Positions 20,817 to 34,000 of a DNA stretch of 64,000 nucleotides are shown piece after piece (position 1 is the first letter of the stretch; each line of letters opens with the position of its first letter). Source of the DNA: Paralichthys olivaceus (taxonomy: Eukaryota > Chordata > Actinopteri > Pleuronectiformes > Paralichthyidae); NCBI RefSeq assembly GCF_024713975.1, contig NC_091105.1, positions 21,812,939 to 21,876,938 of the forward strand, read 5' to 3'. Both the position numbers and the translations under genes were made by a program. The notes beneath the pieces are model-generated. The model was given only the letters and a program-made list of their open reading frames with translations, was not told the DNA's origin and did no database searches.

Positions 20817-23680
20817 GTGGGCCACTGTTTGTTCTCCAGCTCTATCACTCTGTTTGTGCAGGAGGGGGGGGGCGCAGCTGCAGCTCGACCTCAGGTCAGC
20901 TGTACACCCCCCCCAGTTTAATCCTTCAATCAGAAACTATAGTGATATCATTCAGCTCCCCTACCCTCTGGATCTGCACCAAATGTCACCTGTTCATTTC
21001 TCATACAGATCCCTGCATTCTTTCTTGAGACAGTTACATAAATGACTAAAAACGCCCAACAAAAAAATCCTGGATCTTATTTAAATCTGCTCCAAAAGTT
21101 ATTCTGTCAAACATCCCAATTACAGTTTGGTTTGATTTTCACAGGATCAGTATAATGGAATGCTTTGCCATTTCACATTTCAAATTTGGAAGCTGCACAA
21201 TTAAAAAAAAAAAGTTGTGTTCTGGTATAAATCTGCCTGTGTATAGATTTATTTTATTTCTTTTTTTAATGATCTAAACGAGCAGTTCCATTGGAGAGTG
21301 CCCTGATCAAGCCTTTCAAGCCGTTGTGTTTTTCAGCTCTCCATCACATTTTTTTTATTTGTCAATATAAATTAATATCTCTGATTAAATCAATCAATAT
21401 TAAATCAAAGTAGTCATCTACGTTATGTAATTTCAGTCATGGAGAAAGCTGAATTAATAAATATACATTTCACAAAGCATGTTACGTAGCTAAAATGAGG
21501 CCTAACATCAGTGCAAGACATACATAATATATATGTATGCATAATGACCTGGTTTTCCCATTTGAATAGATTATTTCTATTAAAGTGTCACAGTGGTGAC
21601 CCTTGCCCCGAAATACAGAAATGACCATAAAGCAAGTGTTTCATGGTGTATGTGTGTTTTACATGTAGTGCATAATAATACTACTAAAAAGTAAAGAAAG
21701 AATAGAAATCTTATTTGTGAGGGGTTGTGTGAAGTCAACACCAACAAAAGATTGGTTTAAAAAATCTTTTGCTTTTGCAGCAGAGCTCTCTGAGCCCAAA
21801 CACATGGGAGATATCATCAGTCCACATCATCAGTCCAAAATCAGGTTCATAACAAATTCTCATCAAATAAGGAAAAGAAATCGAGCTTCATGGTGATATA
21901 CTGATGAAATAATGTTACTCTTGCTTTTTGAGTTGTTCTGCTTGCTGTACCAAGAACATGTACTTGAGACTTTTTAAATCTAAATTCAAACTATCCTTTA
22001 TAAGTGTTTCATCCTCCTGAAGTAGTTGAAAATAGCAGTGGTTGCTCTGAAGTCATAGACACATACTGTGGCAGACACTCAGGTAGATAGCAGAGCTCGA
22101 AGTTTGTTTATCAGATCACGAGGAGAAGCTTTCCTGGAATGACAGGGGGGGGTGTGGTGCCCTGAGGAAGCTCCATACTCTAAATCAGTTAACCCCAACC
22201 TTAACAGGCTTTTGGTTTGTTTTTTTTTTATCTTTGAACACACACCCACCATGTTTGTCTGCATTAAATGCTCATTGTGGACGTATAAGGGACAATCCAT
22301 ACCATTTACGTTGGTGAATTACCCAAAGGTCAAAAAATAATGAGGACAGGGTGTTTCGCTCACTGGTGACTCTTGCAGGGCCCCTGTCCAGCCCAATTAA
22401 ACTGACCTCAGTGCAGCTCAAACATCACAACAAAGATGTGGAGGAGATTTAATTACAAACCTGAAGTTTCACATCAGGATTATCACCTGGTTGATAATAT
22501 AACAAATCCAGGCTTTGTTAAATTTGCACATATACAGATTTAATCAGTCTTTCACATTGGAAATCAATCTGAATAAATAATGAATGACTCATGAGGTGTT
22601 TTTAAAGTAGCAGAACAATGGCGCAACTCTGCACAAAACCTTTGCAGTTGTCTTTTCAAAAATGTTCAAGTTACAAAAGCTGCAAAGCTGTATTGAAGCT
22701 CTCTTCTTTTACATGGAAATGACTTCCCTCTCAAACTATAATTATTCTTCTATGTGGGTTTACCCTATCGCTTAATGATACTACAAAGGCACCCAGAGAG
22801 CACCTCCCCCAAAGCTGACAGGCCACTTAATCATCGTATTGCATCCACATGTACTGAAATTAGATACATACAGGTGATCATGTGCAGAGGAAGTTTCTGC
22901 AAAGCTCTCCCATTAAACATAGGCAAAAAATCCATTCTCCTTTAATAGTTAAAAGGAATATTTGTCACTGTACAGAAACTGAAAGACCACCCTCCTAGAA
23001 ATACAGATTTTGATTCATAAAATCTGGATCATTTTCTGTGTAATGTCAATTCTAAACTTGCCTGTTTGGAATGGGCTGTTTGTTTGGCTTGTGGTGATGC
23101 TGGTTGCAGCTCAAAGTGACCTGCTGTAGTTGAGCCATGGCAAATAAAGACCAGCTGCAGGACTCAGTCCACACAATTCTGAAGCTGCACCCCCGCTGCT
23201 GCAGAAAGAGCTGTTCACCTGTTTATTCAAAGTTCAGTGGCGCTCAGACGCAGACCCTGAACTTAAGCATTAGCTGCTGTTGCTGTCGTGAACGAGCCGT
23301 AATCGACAACGTCACTTGTGTCCCAGCCACCGCTACTACGTCTGTTTATTCAAAATAATTTGTTTTGCAATGTATCACATTTCCAAATTGCACCAAATTC
23401 AACACTCCACTTCCTTGGATACTGAACAATACACGTGGAGGTGATAAGTTGAACAGATAAATGAGCCCCAGACAGATATTTCTGAAATTTACAAGCATTT
23501 CTTCACAAAAAACAAACCTGGATTCCCCCCATCTTAATTCAATCTGCACCGGAAGGTTATAAAATCTTTCTTGGCCCCCACCCTTACAAGCTTCAAGAAA
23601 ATCAATTCTCTCATTTTTTCTAATCTTGCTAACAGACGGACAGCAACTAAAACATCCATGGTCAAGGTTATTGTGTAGAG

Positions 23681-24238
23681 CAGGGGTCACCAACCTTTTT
23701 GAAACTGAGAGCTACTTTGTGGGTACTGAGTCATAGGAAGGGCTACCAGTTTGATACACTCTTGTGAAATACCAAATTTGCTCAGTTTGCCTTTAGTTAT
23801 ATATTATTATTAATGATAAGTGATACTCATCTATGTGAAGACACAATCACATTAATGATTTCTCATAATAATCATCAACAATGACTTAACAAGGTGGGAA
23901 ACAGATAATATCAATATTTAACACTTTATTTCTATTAATCTCAGCAATTGTTTAAATTCTCAGATGATCACTTCTACAACATTTCATAAGAAAAATGTCC
24001 CATTTTCATGAGCCACTGACCAACACTTTTAACAAATCATAGTCAATAGACAACTTCAATATGGGAATAAAAATTTGACAGTATAAAAAATAAATTATTA
24101 AATTTAATTAGAAACGCATATCAAATTTTAGACGCATCTTACTGGTGAGTTGTGTTATTTTCAGAACAGGCCTGCGGGCTATTCATGTGGTCCTTGGGGG
24201 CTACCTGGTGCCCCCAGGCACCGTGTTGGTGACCCCTG
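23681..24238. mobile_element. hAT-type MITE with perfect target-site duplication
   Basis: The 14-bp terminal inverted repeats are CAGGGGTCACCAAC and GTTGGTGACCCCTG. They are flanked on both sides by the 8-bp direct repeat GTGTAGAG (23673-23680 and 24239-24246). Eight-base duplications and CAGGG ends are the signature of hAT elements. At 558 bp, with an AT-rich interior and no transposase, it is non-autonomous and must be moved by a hAT transposase supplied from elsewhere. Confidence 0.92.
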
Positions 24239-27004
24239 GTGTAGAGATTATTAAGATCGGAGCCAGTTACATGAAACAACTAATCAGAATTGTTAAGCAA
24301 AGTGAAAATCTCACAGCCTTGCTTGAATGTTCAGTGGAGAACTGATTGAGCAACTTTAGATATTTGCGGCTTTCTTCACATTCAGATGCTTTGTATACTT
24401 GGATCACCTGGGTTGAGTCTGTCACTGAGCCAGTAATATCCAGAATACCCCTGGTGTCTCCACAGGAAATCTCTTTCTAATCTGTCACGTTTGTTAAGTG
24501 TAAAATCAATTAAAGGGACAAAAGAAGGCAGCATCCCCCCGTAACAAGTTTTGATCATTTCTGAGGTCATTTCATTTGCAGCAGGAGCTGATGACTGTGC
24601 TGACATGTCAGAGGCTTTTCATCAGATGAGCAGTGAACTCGCTTTTTATAGGACACAGCCTTCAATCAGTAATCAACAGGGAAAGAGTTACACCTGTAAA
24701 GACCAGCAGCAGGATGCGTTCAAGTGCTCTCAGCTCAGAGTGTATCGCTCAATCAAACCAAAGAAAGAGAGAAATGTAATGAAGCAAAAAGATAAAGAAT
24801 GGCTTTTAGTCCAGAGTTTTTTAGACCATGTGGTGACAATGACTTCTGCACTAAGTTTATCCAAGCAGAACTTTTCTCTCCAGACTCTGTCATGCAAAAA
24901 CAAGATGTTAGAGGACCAACAGACTAATGAGGGTGACTCATGTTCTTTTTTTACATAAAGTCAGGCCGACGACGGCTCTGTGATTCTAGTTTTAATTACC
25001 TCCGCCGGGGAGCTCATTCACTCCTGTTCATTCACACACTCAGTTTGTGTGTTTTTAAGCAAGATTACACAAAACAACAGAGCAGATATCCACTAGAGTT
25101 CATTGAAGGATGTGGTATGGGTCAGAGAGGTACCCACTTAATGTTGGCGTAGATTCGGATCAAGGAACAGATCCAGGAATTTTATTTTCTTCCTTTAACA
25201 TTGTGAGATACACTTTTTTCCCCAGATAACAATTCATGAATGTGATATCTTTGAGTTTGAGACTGTTGGTGCGGCTTGAGTGAATGTAAGGGGACTGCCA
25301 CTTGTCTGGTCAAGAAATTAAAAAAACTACTTCTTTTGACATAAGTTGCAATGTCACCTAAAGATGGTAATGCTAATCATTTTTCTGTGTATTCAGACTC
25401 TCAACACTGAATTCAAGATCTTTGGTGTCTATGAAAAAGATGGAAGCTTATAAGCAAAATGTACATTACAGAAAGTTCTCTCTGAACATGGGAAGAAAAT
25501 AGAAGACATAAAGTATTAATAAAATGTCAATTTCTTTTTCATTAGCATATACATGAGCTACAGTTTTAGTCCGTGTGTCTACAAAGGGCATCCCAATACA
25601 CAATTAGTGTAGCGGGCTGTGAGAAATGCAGTAAAACAGACCTGGAGCGTAAAACTATGCTTCAGGCTGTTTTCAACGGAGGTATAGCGAGCTGTTACGT
25701 GCCCTGTGTAGAAAATTCAGGTGATTCAAACAGACATTTTTAAGACATGCATGACATGAACGACTGAACTGCTTTAGTGTTGGGGTCTGTAACGGAATGA
25801 AAAACAATATCACAAATGCAGTTTCATGATACTGTTTATGAACACTGCCTCCTGATCTGCTGGTTTCACCTCAGTGTTTCTTTTGCTTCAGGTCACTTTA
25901 AAAACATTTTCTAGAAGTTTTACTGAGTGAGACCTCTCAGTATTATTTATCATGAAGATGTCCAAATTCATTTTTTAATGGTGGTATGGAGTTTAGTTTT
26001 ATTGATTTTTCTTGGAATGTATTGCCTGTAACTTTAGAACTTAGTGGATCTTAGCTGCTCTTGAATGCATCTCTGAGGATCAGGTGTAGCTGCTTTCCTT
26101 GCTGATTGCTGATTGTGTGACGCGTCCTTTAAAAGCAGAACTCACCAACGCTCTGATGAAGGTGCTGCATCACAACGCATCAGCAGCACCTTGTAAATAA
26201 AATCACCAGAAAGTCACACGCTTTTACTGAAAAGAAGAGAACTTGGGTTTGAACAAGGCACAATCTAGTCACACCATCAATATTTAAGCAGCAGTGTGGC
26301 TGCACCATGTTAATCTTATGCAGCTTAGTAAAGTTGACTCAAGTCAAGTGTTTGGTTGGAGATGCAGCTGTGTTCACAGACCAGACACAGTTATTTAGTT
26401 CAGGTGGATTGAAGCTCAGTGGCTATAGTTTTTAATGCTAGGCATAATGATCCTTAGAGCACCTATCTTACAGGTTTCAGGCCTAGGTAAATTAGTGACA
26501 CCAATGGGTGCTCCAGATAATAATAATAATAGTAATAATCCTAGAGTTCTTATTCAGCATCTACTTTTGCTGCCTTCAGATAGAAGTCATAAGATTGTGG
26601 TGAAGGACGTTTTGTGCGTTCACATGGTTTCCAAATAATGAGAAAAATGAGTTTTTAACTGATAAAACATCATCTCAAGTCAGAACAACTCAGAACTTAA
26701 ACCAATGAACATAATCAGCTGTAAACAGTAGTTCAATCAGGAGAGACTTCGATTCACTCAAAAATAGTAAAGCCTTAAACATTGACTCTATACATTAAAT
26801 AACTTAGTCAGATTAAATTAAATTAAGATAAACTTCTACAATAACCTTACTTTTTTATTCAGTTTTTACATATAAAGCTATGGGTAATTGCTACATTAAC
26901 ATAATGTGTTTATTCAAATATTATGCATAAAAGCAATTCATTTCAAATTGGTTATTCCATCTCCTGTAATGGATCACAAAGCAACACATACAAGCACAGT
27001 TAAG

Positions 27005-29290
27005 CAAACTTTATTGCCAGATCCATTTAAATACAAACATGCCAATAGTAAAAACATAAAAATGAATACATATTGAATGCATTTGTTCCATCAGCAATTC
27101 AAAAGACAAGGGATACATCACCAAGACCTGCAAATGCCAAGACACCTGAGTAATGGCAAAATTAAACACGTTACCCAAACTACAAAGTGCACAAGGTTTT
27201 TCATTGCACAGTTAACCCAACATTACTTACAATGGAAAGCACTGTGAAATCAAAGTGCTTTCCACTGTATTCAGCAACATAAATGGATTTTTATCTTTAT
27301 CTGACAAACATTAAAAAATGCAAATGTTTAAAATTCAACAACTCGCAACTTTTAGGAACATGAATTCCAAGGACACACTCTTAATAGCACCATTATGAGA
27401 GAGGCCAGTGTGAGCTAGTTGGCCCATGTGTTCAAAGTTGCACAATAAAGGTGAGGCATGGCAACATGAGGGTTTAGGGTGTGAAATAACAGCAATGGTG
27501 ACAATCTCATGGACAGATGACAAGATCTGTTCACATCCTAGATAACTGTCCTCCTAACTCAATCTGGCTAAGCCCTTGGAGAGGCAACACGCAGCAGCTC
27601 CAGGTGCTGGAGGAGGGTGGAGGTGAGATAAGAGAACAAGTCCACATATATAACGAGCTCTGCACACACCAATATTGAGCTTGTGTAATATAAAACCATC
27701 TTGGATCGAATGGAAATGACATTGCATAAAGGCATCTCCATTCCTGTGTTCTATGACTTGACAGTCCAAGAAGGCAATGGTCTTTATATTATGAAGAGGG
27801 GCCACAGCGAGTTCAGCAATTTCATTTAAGTCAAACAACACAAGCTAAGCTGGCTCTGCCTTTAGTATCAAGTCTCCAATTATAAATGAGAGCAACCTCA
27901 ATAAATTCCAATTTCCATGGGAGTTACCTCAGATGGTCCCTTTAGAGGCCTATGTCTGTGGCGTAATATGAGGTTTATTAGTTCTATCCCCCCTCTTACA
28001 TGGAAAGTTCAGGATTCATTCATTGACAGAGACAGAAACATTTTGGAAGTGAATACACCAATGCATAGAGCAATCCCAACTGGAATAACACCCTCAAATA
28101 TGTCATGAAAATACATTCTTTGTAAAAACACACTCTCTCTTCACTCCACAACAGATGGTTGAGTTCTCCCTTGCAAATATAATGCAGGTCTCAGGTATGT
28201 GTTTTGTTCGGAGATTAAAATGACCTTAACAGTCTCAGCCTGAATGTAGGATCTCTTGACTTTCAATGAAGCCTGCTATCCCATGAGCTCCTTTCACAAA
28301 CTCTCCAAGACCTGAAATGAAAACACCATGCTTCTCTAAAATGACCAAATCCTGTAAAAATGGCTCTTTGTTCATACCCATACACCTTTACATCAGTAGC
28401 CTTGCATAATAAAGCCAAGTAGATGGAAGAAAGAGCTGAACGTCGTCCAGCTGGCAAAATATTCAAGATCCAGTACACACCACAAAGTTTACCAGTTTAT
28501 CTGGATGTGCCTAAGGGATTGCAAACCTCAAAGTTGATGCTGATAATTTCAAATCCTCCCCTTTAAAACATTTTCGATTTTTACTGCACTACACCTGAGG
28601 TATTTTCCTGTGTCTTGTGAGTATGGATTACACTTTCTGATGTTTCTTTGACTTAACAGAAGCAGAAAAGGCAAGATAGGGATATACTGAAATGTCCAAT
28701 TGGTCTTAAGATCAAAGATGTACTCATCTGGGTTCCCCACAATGAAATGTTCTTTATAATACCTTTTCCTTTAGTGAGCTGTAACCAGGGGGCCATCTTT
28801 TGCAAAGGCTTTGGCCAAAGGATTGGATATGCACACTAGTTGAGCAAGCTCTTTGACAATTGACTCATCAACTTGAACACTGTTGTTTTTAAGAATGCTA
28901 GACAGTTTGTTAAAGATGATTGGAACAGATGGGGAGCTTAACAAAAAGTGTAATTAGTACAGTCATTCATCAATAGCTGTGGCCGGCACAAACACAATAT
29001 GTTCAAACATCAATATAACCAGGTCGATGTTCTGCTCAATAACGTTGGGAAGATCGTCACTACTGGAATAACTATGTGCGTCTACATCAGTTTCAGATTC
29101 TCATCGGTATCTGCAGCACAAGAAGCAACTTTGTCAACAACAGAACTGTCAGATTCTTTTAACCCAGCAACTACAGGGACAACCTCCGCTTTAAAATCAA
29201 GTATGGGGATTATGTCTCCTGTTTTGATGGGTATGAAATGTATTGCAGATGTTAGTTTTAAACACACAACCTTTAAACATGCATGTTAAC
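27005..29290 (-). pseudogene. Decayed antisense copy of a multicopy fish protein family
   Basis: On the minus strand several frames, broken by stops and shifts, read in order like one long protein: KAEVVPVVAGLKESDSSVVD (29.2 kb), a block with NPLGTSR, YWILNILPAG and ALSSIYLALLCKATDVKVYG (28.4-28.5 kb), HDIFEGVIPVGIALCIG (28.1 kb), and FDLNEIAELAVAPL (27.8 kb). It ends in a gene-like tail with a minus-strand AATAAA at 27015-27010. From memory this order matches long uncharacterised proteins present in many copies in fish genomes, with an HDLFEGVVP-type motif; they may derive from a mobile element. The copy here is clearly non-functional. The family name is not known to me. Confidence 0.55.
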
Positions 29291-29734
29291 AGTTTCATGT
29301 GTCCATAAATGTACGTGTACATGACTGAAGTGCTCTCGTTCATTTGAAAGCTCATTACATGTACACAATTTGCATGAGAAATGTAGATAATAATCCATAA
29401 TCTAAATGTGCGAGGACAAGTATAGTACGGGCAAGGATGCCTGAACCTTCTGATTTCCCACACACCTTACATTCCCACACGCCCATTCAAATCTTCTACC
29501 TAGAAAAGCAAAAAAAAATAACTTAGCTAACATGTTTGCAGAAAACTATGGCTTAGTTAATGTAGACCTTATCAATGCAATAACATGCACTCACCTAAAT
29601 TGAAAGGTTGCCTATACATAATGCCAAGATTTGTGCTACTTTATTGATTTGGTCCGATGATGCTGTACCTGAAAGTAATGGAAAATATTACAAGGTTAGT
29701 TCCAGACCAGAATGAGAAATTGCCAGCTGCAGAG

Positions 29735-29760
29735 GTGTGTGTGTGTGTGTGTGTGTGTGT
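29735..29760. repeat. GT microsatellite, 13 units
   Basis: An uninterrupted (GT)13 tract in the trhr intron, about 0.85 kb before exon 2. Confidence 0.95.
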
Positions 29761-30610
29761 ACACAAATGGTGGCCCTAAGTTAACATTAAATACATTTTA
29801 TCTAAATATTTTAAGGCCACCGTTGTCTGGATGTAGTTTGACTGACATGCCCGCACTACAACGAGCCAGTGAGTGAAGTGGTGTAGCTAACTTAGGGCCT
29901 AACCATCAACGTTGCCGAAGTGTGTCCGCCTGCCGTTTTCTGGACCAGTAGTAAAACTTCTGTTCAGGAAGCTGTGAGATTGAATGAAAAATAAATAAAA
30001 CTGTAGTGCTGGAGTACCGTGCAACGATTCATTCCTCAATAGTTTTTTTCATTAATGGCATTTTTACAGTAGGAAAACCACAACCATAAATTTAAAGAAT
30101 AATGTTTGCTGCATTCCATTCAGCTGCTTCAGTCTCAGGGTCCTGGTATTGTGAATGCACATCATGTCACACATCATGACTTGCTGTTTTACAATATTGC
30201 TGCCTGTGTGCCGGTCTGTCCCATTCATGTGAACACAATATCTTGAGAATTCTTCTAGATTTTCAAATTTGGTACCAACATTCACTTTGATTCATGGATG
30301 AAGTGATTCGAATTTGGTCAAAGGTCAAGGCTACTGTGATCTCAAAACAAGTTTTTGATCTTGTGAACGCAACATCTCAGAAACATTTTTAGTGACATTC
30401 TTAAAATTTGGAACAAACGTTCATTTGGACTCAAAGATGAGTTGACTAGATGTAAGTGGTCAAACATCACAGTGACCATATATGAGCCTGATTAAAATGA
30501 TATTTGTCGACTGAATCTTTGCTGGTTGGTGGAGGCAAACAACCACAGGATTCTGGTCCATCATTTGATTTTGTTGTTGCAATTTCTAACTCACGACTTA
30601 ACTTTATTAG

Positions 30611-31033
30611 GTGACCAAGATGCTGGCTGTGGTAGTGATCCTCTTCGCCTTGCTGTGGATGCCCTACCGGACCTTGGTGGTGGTCAACTCCTTCCTGGAC
30701 AAGGCCTACCTGGACACCTGGTTCCTGCTCTTCTGTCGTCTCTGCATCTACTTAAACAGTGCCATCAACCCGGTCATCTACAATGCCATGTCCCAGAAAT
30801 TCCGCACTGCTTTCAAGAAGCTGTGTCACTGCGGCCCCCAGCGCATGGAGAAACCAGCCTCTTACAGTGTGGCACTCACCTACAGTGTCATCAAGGAGAC
30901 GTCCAATGGTGAAAGTCCCGACCACTTCACTACAGAAATGGACGAGATCAACACACCAGCAGATCAGTACCTACCCACCAAGAGGATAACGTATGAGGAG
31001 CCTTCCCTGTCTGGAAGTGATGTCAAAGTATGA
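30611..31033 (+). CDS. trhr: Thyrotropin-releasing hormone receptor, coding exon 2
   Basis: Residues 271-410. The exon begins in phase 0 with [20 protein letters not shown] (TM6), the same junction residues as in other vertebrate TRH receptors. Residues equivalent to human Y282 and R306, which contact TRH, are present as Y289 and R313. TM7 carries NSAINPVIY, the NPxxY motif. The cytoplasmic tail has the likely palmitoylated CHC (KKLCHCGPQ) and a conserved [15 protein letters not shown] stretch typical of type 1 receptors, then an acidic, Ser/Thr-rich end suited to arrestin binding. The stop TGA is at 31031-31033. The complete protein is 410 residues against 398 in human. Confidence 0.95.
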   Translation: MTKMLAVVVILFALLWMPYRTLVVVNSFLDKAYLDTWFLLFCRLCIYLNSAINPVIYNAMSQKFRTAFKKLCHCGPQRMEKPASYSVALTYSVIKETSNGESPDHFTTEMDEINTPADQYLPTKRITYEEPSLSGSDVKV

Positions 31034-34000
31034 ATAAAACCAAACACGCTTCACAGATCAGCAGATATCAGAGACTGACAGCTGCAGTATGGATTCAGTC
31101 ACCCAGTGGACAGTCCAGTCAGTTCTAATTTCTCTGAGGTGTTTTCTCTCTGAAATGTTTCTTGTAATTGACAAGCCCATTTACCAGATGCAAGATGGGA
31201 TGGAGAAAAATGAGCTGCCTTGTAGATTTTTAGTATTCTTTACAGAATAACTAAAATTAGTTATCATGAGCTGTTTGGTACATCTGCACAGCACTGAAGA
31301 GTAGAAAACACCTTTTTAATGTAAAGTAGCTGGAAAGTGGGAAACATGTTATTGGAGAGTGTGATGCACCAAACCCTTATAGTAAATGATGTAATGCAGA
31401 AACATGTTTTGTATAAACATTAACCCAAACAGAAAAAAACTTTATCATCACAAATTGGTTTGGTTAAAGCAGACTTCCTCCACATTTACAGTAGCAGACT
31501 CTTACACCAATGGATATTTTAGGGGTGGGTGTGTCAATATTTATTATTAATATAAGTTTACTTAATCATATTCTGTTCAGCTAGAATCTTCTATGTAGGA
31601 AGAAGAAAAATGAAATTAAGAACATAGTGTGGTTTGTTGCACATGTGTTTTCTGAATATGATGGTAATGGGGATAGGTGTAGCCAAAGTACCTCCACACC
31701 ACACGCCTTTCTACCTCGTTTATTCCCAACCGCTCTTTTAGGTTGCTGGAAGTGTTGAGCTTTTATTTTCTCTGCGCGAACACAGTTTGCCTTCATGCTT
31801 AACTCAACCATTTAGGGAAGGTTGGGGGCAGTAACACAAAACACTTTGCAGTAACTTGATTAATTTGTTCATTTAAAAGTAGGGATTATAATTTCAAATT
31901 CTAAGGAATTGTATTTGTCACTAACTGTCTTAGTTGGGGAGGCAGTTAGGAAGACAGTGCTCTTCTCAGTGACTAACAGTAGTTTCAATACATCCCTTTA
32001 TTAGCTACTTTGCTAATGTCATCAACTGGGTAAGGCTACATTCACGTATCAGTTAAGGACATTTCACTCTAATTTTATCGCATTGAGTAACTAATTCAAA
32101 CCAAACTTACCTACATATATCAGTGTGATAAGAAGCACCTGAAATGACAGAAAACATCTTTGAGAAAAATCTATTTGTGTATTTTTGGCACATATTTGGC
32201 ACATATCCACTAACGTGGAGGAGACAGGATTTATGCAGCCAGCAGTGAACCATGGAGCAGTCATGCTGTCCGTCTTTGCATAAAGTCTATGTTTTAAACC
32301 CTGCAGCTCCCTTATGAGTACAGGACTTTCACGCGGTAACGGTAGTGGATTTTAAGCTATCTGTTGATTGTGATTAAATACGGACTTTTTGGCAAAGCAC
32401 AATATCTTATTTTTTTATTTATTTGAACTTTTAATTGTTTTCTTTCTCTGCACTTGGTATATACATATAATGTATTGTATGTGTGTGTGTATTATGTAAC
32501 TTGCTAAATTTTCTTTAGAGTAATCACTAAAGAAATTATTTTTGACTAATATGTTTTGTGTAAATGATTAACCACACTGAATATGACATTGTCTCCGTGT
32601 TGGGTTGTTGACCAGCAATGCAAGTAATTACCAGTACATCAGCGTCTAATGTTTTTAATCGTGGAACTGTTCTTTTCTGATCAGTGTTTATGTTGTTTCC
32701 ATCACCCAGCCCTAGGATAGTCTTGTACCAACAGTACCAGTGCTTAACAGATTGCATGTAGCAAACAGATGTCCTCTTTGTTCATGTACCTCCCCAACAG
32801 AAGCCATGTAATCCAAGTGAATCGAAATGCTCAACACCGTGACATTTTAATCTTGCTACTAGAGAGAAAAGCACTGACATGGAATTACATGACCTTTCAA
32901 AAAGGTCAGAGCAAAGAAAGGGATGGAGATCATAGATACATGAACCTGTTGTGTTGATTTTAAATTGTTTAAAATGTTTTTATTTTTGAGAGAAAAAAAA
33001 CCATATGTTTGCTTTGGTCTCTCTGAAGCACCCACTGTGGACTCTCTGATGAGCCGGTGAAGAAAACGTGACCAATGTATAATTATGCTATTAATGACGA
33101 AAAAATGTGTAATCACAATGTGCAGATGGTGAGGGTGGTTCCAAAAGAGTCAAATAACTCTTGTGGCAGTAATTGACATATATTGGGTTAGACGAGTGCA
33201 GTACTTTTCTGTGATTTATCCGCCCAGCCAAACCACGGAGCAATGATGGAATGTGTAAATAGATCTCTACAAAGTGCCATTCTTGAGCTGGTGCAATTTA
33301 GTGTATAGGTATAGAGCTCACCCTGCTATTAAAAGAGAGAAATGTCCTGCAGTTTATTTAGCCTGGTAAAGGTGTGAATTGAAGAGCACTCAGAGGGTAT
33401 GGAAACTGATTGAACTTAATGAAAGGGAACTGTTTTCATATAGAACAGCAGGCTTTTTTCATCTATACTGTAGTTGTCTGAAATTGATTGTGCAGTGCAA
33501 TGTGAAATTAATTAAATATTGTGTTATGTGGGTTTTTTATGCCAGGGAGTGCATTTTTTAAATATCTAATTTAATCCACCATTCCATCGATGTGTATTCT
33601 ATCATTTCAAACCAGTCAGTGGAAGCTAAAAGTCTCCATTGTGAAACAACTGAGAAGATGTGGTTTTTGATAGTAGATTGTAGCGTAAGGTACCACTACT
33701 TCGTGCACTTTTTTCTCCCTTTTGTTGAGACATAGTTCGGTTCTTTTTTTGACAAACTATCTAGCAGCTATGGAGACATTTTCTGAACACAAGCATGAAC
33801 ACAAGCTTTTGTGATGTGAACACAAGATGAGAAAAAGCTGAAACCTGGTGTATATCCATCAAAGACCATGCTTTGTGTGCATTTCCATCTAAATGTAGCT
33901 TGTTTCTGCTTTTTGCTGTTTGATGGATTGTTTTGTATTTTGTATTGTTCCTTGCCTATAATAAACACACAATAATTGCAGGGCATTTTGAGTGGTGTAT

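Larger units (their letters stand above)
20817..30610 (+). other. trhr: Large intron of trhr (9.8 kb)
   Basis: Donor GTGGGC at 20817 and acceptor TTTATTAG ending at 30610. The position, just before TM6 in the third cytoplasmic loop, is the one I recall for the vertebrate TRHR gene. If the intron were retained, the frame would continue 34 more codons to a stop at 20921 and give a receptor truncated after TM5. The intron holds a hAT MITE (23681-24238), an antisense gene-like relic (27005-29290) and a GT microsatellite (29735-29760). The remainder shows nothing supportable. Confidence 0.9.

Noticed and set aside
19989..20825. Antisense frame of 278 codons opposite trhr exon 1
   Set aside because: The shadow of a GC-rich receptor exon; its composition (Gln/His/Gly-rich, no domain) is that of a reverse-complemented coding region.
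24551..24958. Frame of 135 codons in the trhr intron
   Set aside because: No recognisable motifs, no splice or promoter context; compatible with chance.
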